Program-made: the position numbers and the translations under genes | Assembly (NCBI GenBank): GCA_002293455.1 | Contig: DBDH01000034.1 | Coordinates: 1 to 7,974, forward strand | Direction: 5' to 3' | From: Treponema sp. UBA937 | GTDB taxonomy: Bacteria; Spirochaetota; Spirochaetia; Treponematales; Breznakiellaceae | DNA: 7,974 nucleotides | Notes under the pieces: model-generated | Told to the model about the DNA's origin: nothing | Databases searched by the model: none | Seen by the model: only the letters and a program-made list of their open reading frames with translations | In this document: in pieces, positions 5,609-7,974 of the stretch | How positions within the stretch are numbered: position 1 is the first letter of the stretch | Layout of the letters: the number at the start of each line of letters is the position of its first letter

Positions 5609-7053
5609 AAAATTCCATTATATTGCTCCGCGTCTTAACGTTCATTTTAGTTCTCGCTGCCGCACTGATGACGGCTCCGCTTGTTATGGCTTTTATTTTG
5701 CATGAAACAGAGATGATCAAAGCCTTTGCGTTTCCGATAGCGGTGTCTTTTTTTGCGGGACTGCTTGTCATCACATGTACCAAAAAACAGCGGACTCACT
5801 TACAGGCAAAAACCGGATTCCTGTTAGTATTCCTGACCTGGCTTGTTATGAGTTTTTTCGGATCTGTTCCTTATTACTTGTCTGGTCTTGGAATCAGTTT
5901 TACCAATGCCCTGTTTGAAAGTTCCTGCGGTTTTGCTACCACCGGAGCGACAACCATTCAAAATATAGAAGCGCTTCCCCGTTCGCTCATGCTTTGGCGC
6001 GGAATGACTCACTGGTTTGGCGGTATGGGAATTATCGTTTTTACCGTAGCCCTGCTGCCCATTTTTGGCGTTGGAGGATTTCAGCTCGTGAAAGCGGAAA
6101 GTCCCGGCCCTGAACAAGAAAAGATCACGCCAAAAATCGCGTCATCCGCGAAAATCCTTTGGCTTGTATATATTGGGCTGACCGTCATAGTGATGCTTTG
6201 CCTGAAACTTGGCGGCATGGAATGGTTCGACGCGGTCATTCACAGTTTCGGCATCGCGGCGACTGGGGGTTTAAGTACAAAGAACGCAGGTCTGGCATAT
6301 TACGATTCTGCCGCCATCGAAATTATCTCTACGGTTTTTATGCTGCTGGCAGCGATGAATTTCAATATCTATTACCGGATCATCAGGGGAAAATGGGAAG
6401 ATGTTTTTAACAACACTGAACTAAGAGCGTATCTTGGAATATTTGCCGCCGCGTCAATTGCTATAACATTAAACATCGTATCGGACTACGGCTCTTTGCC
6501 GGAAGCGTTCCGATACGCTTGTTTTTACGCCGCGTCCTTTTTAAGCACCTCCGGCGCAGTAACCGTGGATTATCAGATGTGGCCAAGTTTCGCTCAAACG
6601 ATTTTGTTCGGGCTCATGTTCGTTGGCGGCTGTTCCGCTTCCACAGCCGGAGGAATCAAAGTTATTCGTCATGTTATTCTGTTTAAGCAGGCCGGAAACG
6701 AACTGCGCCGGATCATTTTCCCCAAAGGAATTTTCAGTATTCAGATAAACAAGAAAGTCGGCCGGAAAGATGTTGTTTACGGTGTTGCGGGTTTCGTCTT
6801 TGTGTATAGCATCATACTATTCATCACTACGCTCGTTGCAGCCGCGTCGGGATTCGATCTCTTTTCATCATTCTCCGCTTCTTTGGCGGTGCTGGGAAAC
6901 ATCGGCATCGGATTCGGAACTGTTGGTCCAAGTCAAAACTATGCGGTTTTTCCCGATCACATTAAATGGCTTTATTCTTTTGTAATGACTCTTGGACGCC
7001 TTGAACTCTGGACGGTACTCATCCTGTTCCGCCCAGCCTTTTGGCGGCGGTAA
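5605..7053 (+). CDS. trkH: Trk potassium uptake membrane subunit TrkH
   Basis: A 482-residue integral membrane potassium transporter subunit of the TrkH/KtrB superfamily, with four membrane-pore-membrane repeats after two leading membrane segments (about 8-32 and 38-58). The four filter loops are visible: TTGAT (G114), ATGGLST (G221), STSGAVT (G317) and GNIGIG (G434). The gating loop in the third repeat reads GGCSASTAGG (341-350). The C-terminus GRLELWTVLILFRPAFW is the typical family ending. Start ATG 5605 has GGAGG 7 bases upstream. It follows trkA in the same direction, giving a complete TrkA-TrkH pair driving potassium uptake across the inner membrane. Its TAA stop sits in the loop of a GC-rich hairpin that may be the operon terminator. 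The next gene is convergent. Confidence 0.97.
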   Translation: MKNSIILLRVLTFILVLAAALMTAPLVMAFILHETEMIKAFAFPIAVSFFAGLLVITCTKKQRTHLQAKTGFLLVFLTWLVMSFFGSVPYYLSGLGISFTNALFESSCGFATTGATTIQNIEALPRSLMLWRGMTHWFGGMGIIVFTVALLPIFGVGGFQLVKAESPGPEQEKITPKIASSAKILWLVYIGLTVIVMLCLKLGGMEWFDAVIHSFGIAATGGLSTKNAGLAYYDSAAIEIISTVFMLLAAMNFNIYYRIIRGKWEDVFNNTELRAYLGIFAAASIAITLNIVSDYGSLPEAFRYACFYAASFLSTSGAVTVDYQMWPSFAQTILFGLMFVGGCSASTAGGIKVIRHVILFKQAGNELRRIIFPKGIFSIQINKKVGRKDVVYGVAGFVFVYSIILFITTLVAAASGFDLFSSFSASLAVLGNIGIGFGTVGPSQNYAVFPDHIKWLYSFVMTLGRLELWTVLILFRPAFWRR

Positions 7054-7070
7054 CAGCCGCCGTCTATCTT
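7043..7070 (+). terminator. Candidate terminator overlapping the trkH stop
   Basis: GGCGGCGG (7043-7050) pairs with CCGCCGTC (7057-7064), eight pairs with one G-T wobble, around a six-base loop TAACAG that contains the trkH stop codon. A moderately T-rich TATCTTTT follows. An alternative register pairs 7043-7048 with 7056-7061. It lies in the 66-base gap between two convergent genes, where a terminator is expected. The T-run is short, so strength is uncertain. Confidence 0.55.
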
Positions 7071-7119
7071 TTGATCACTGCCGGTTTCTTGTAACAAATA
7101 TCAACCGCTGTGTTCTTGT

Positions 7120-7974
7120 TTACGCGGTAATTTGCTTATCCTTATGCTGCTTGCCGCGCAGACTCCGCACATTCATTATCAGCATCTGTATACGGTTCTC
7201 GATGTTTGCGAAACTTACATCAGGATCGTAATCCAGCGGCAAAATTTGAATGCCGGGGTGTGTTTCTTTAATCCTCTTGATAACCCCGCGTCCGCAAATG
7301 TGGTTAGGCAGACAGCCGAAGGGCTGGAGTATTACAAAAGAGCGCACGCCGTGCTGTGCGTAATGCAGAATATCCGCCGCTATTAAAAAAGATTCTCCCG
7401 ACAAAATAGAATGATGCATAATATCATCTGAGTATTTTGCCTTTTCCTGCAAGGTTAAATCCTTTTCGTATAACGGATGTTTGGAAGCTATTTTGTCGGC
7501 GGATCTAATAGCCGCGTCCATAAACTTGTTGCCCAAAAGCGCGTACAGTTTGTCGTACAATTTATGATTCACCTTGTATTCCATTATCTCGGAAACAGTG
7601 TGCTGCAAAAACAAATGGCGGTAAATGCCCGACATTCTGGGGTAGATAACTTCCATTCCGTTTTTTTCCAGATATTTTTCTATTTTCTGATTCGCCCCTT
7701 CATGAAAAACCAAAAGATATTCGCCTTGAATTAAAACAGGTTCTTTTAAAACGCTCCGGTCGTAACGGATGGCACACATATCTTTAATCGCTTTTTTAAA
7801 CGGTTTCATGGAACCCACTATTCCGCCCTTTGCAAGTCCGTCCGCTATTTCCAAAAACGCGTTCTCTACAATTTTATCGGTCTGCCCTTTTTCAATTTCG
7901 TAAGGGCGTATTTTCCGGCGCAAGTATTCTAATGTATCCGTCTGAACAATACCCCAAACAATTTTCGCGTAAGT
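7120..7974 (-). CDS. 2-hydroxyacyl-CoA dehydratase/activase-related protein, 5' end missing
   Basis: The frame is open to the window edge: 284 residues of the C-terminal part are visible and the N-terminus lies beyond 7974. A TTG at 7923 is only an internal leucine codon, because the 17 preceding codons are also open and match the family (KIVWGIVQTDTLEYL leading into RPYE). Landmarks are RPYEIEKGQTD; the HgdB-like strand-helix VLIQGEYLLVFHEGANQKI; and the end block QPFGCLPNHICGRG (visible residues 217-230) with two cysteines, then LDYDPD and ENRIQML. These fit the DUF2229/HgdB-like proteins, often very large multidomain proteins in anaerobes that also carry BcrAD/BadFG-type ATPase domains. 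The cysteines may bind an iron-sulfur cluster (inference). The substrate is unknown; many members are uncharacterised and may not act on hydroxyacyl-CoA. It is convergent with trkH. Confidence 0.8.
   Translation of the reverse strand, partial: TYAKIVWGIVQTDTLEYLRRKIRPYEIEKGQTDKIVENAFLEIADGLAKGGIVGSMKPFKKAIKDMCAIRYDRSVLKEPVLIQGEYLLVFHEGANQKIEKYLEKNGMEVIYPRMSGIYRHLFLQHTVSEIMEYKVNHKLYDKLYALLGNKFMDAAIRSADKIASKHPLYEKDLTLQEKAKYSDDIMHHSILSGESFLIAADILHYAQHGVRSFVILQPFGCLPNHICGRGVIKRIKETHPGIQILPLDYDPDVSFANIENRIQMLIMNVRSLRGKQHKDKQITA

Noticed and set aside
7132..7386. Plus-strand frames inside the dehydratase/activase gene
   Set aside because: They are shadows of the minus-strand gene, whose conserved blocks (GCLPNHICGRG, LDYDPD) lie in the same bases.

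Overview
The window is about 8 kb of ordinary bacterial chromosome with moderate base composition. It carries six well-supported genes on both strands, one of them running off the right edge. No plasmid, phage, insertion sequence, CRISPR or RNA gene is visible. The gene types (a FAT-type acyl-ACP thioesterase, a class II-like EPSP synthase, TrkA/TrkH potassium uptake and a 2-hydroxyacyl-CoA dehydratase/activase-type protein) would suit an anaerobic bacterium, possibly a spirochaete of the Treponema group. That placement rests on gene flavour, not on a marker, and a clostridial-type host is not excluded.

Layout. Positions 1-441 are mostly non-coding, with a possible start of a leftward gene at the very edge, a hairpin, three copies of a CACAGAGGA motif and an 8-bp tandem repeat. 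Positions 442-2411 hold a leftward block: acyl-ACP thioesterase, then a short MetF-like protein whose start codon overlaps the thioesterase stop (TAATG), then thioredoxin with its own likely promoter. Positions 2412-2782 are a divergent intergenic region packed with nine more copies of the motif: seven on the minus strand facing the thioesterase and two on the plus strand facing aroA. Positions 2783-7053 are a rightward cluster aroA-trkA-trkH. From the right edge a leftward, 5'-incomplete activase/dehydratase-family gene ends at 7120, convergent with trkH, and a hairpin sits in the gap.

How the parts fit. TrkA (cytoplasmic NAD-binding regulator) and TrkH (membrane channel subunit) form one potassium-uptake system. 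AroA makes EPSP in the shikimate pathway; it is joined to trkA only by position (6-nt gap). The thioesterase would release fatty acids from acyl-ACP, the MetF-like protein belongs to the methylene-tetrahydrofolate reductase fold, and thioredoxin is a general disulfide reductant. The tight thioesterase/MetF-like coupling has no obvious metabolic explanation.

The most unusual feature is the short dispersed repeat with core TACACAGAGGA. It is clustered in both intergenic regions around the leftward gene block and includes an exact 19-bp inverted match about 2.2 kb apart. Other points of interest are an aroA start without a ribosome-binding site, just downstream of a promoter-like -10, and an aroA active-site substitution. 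I do not see a new multi-gene system here.
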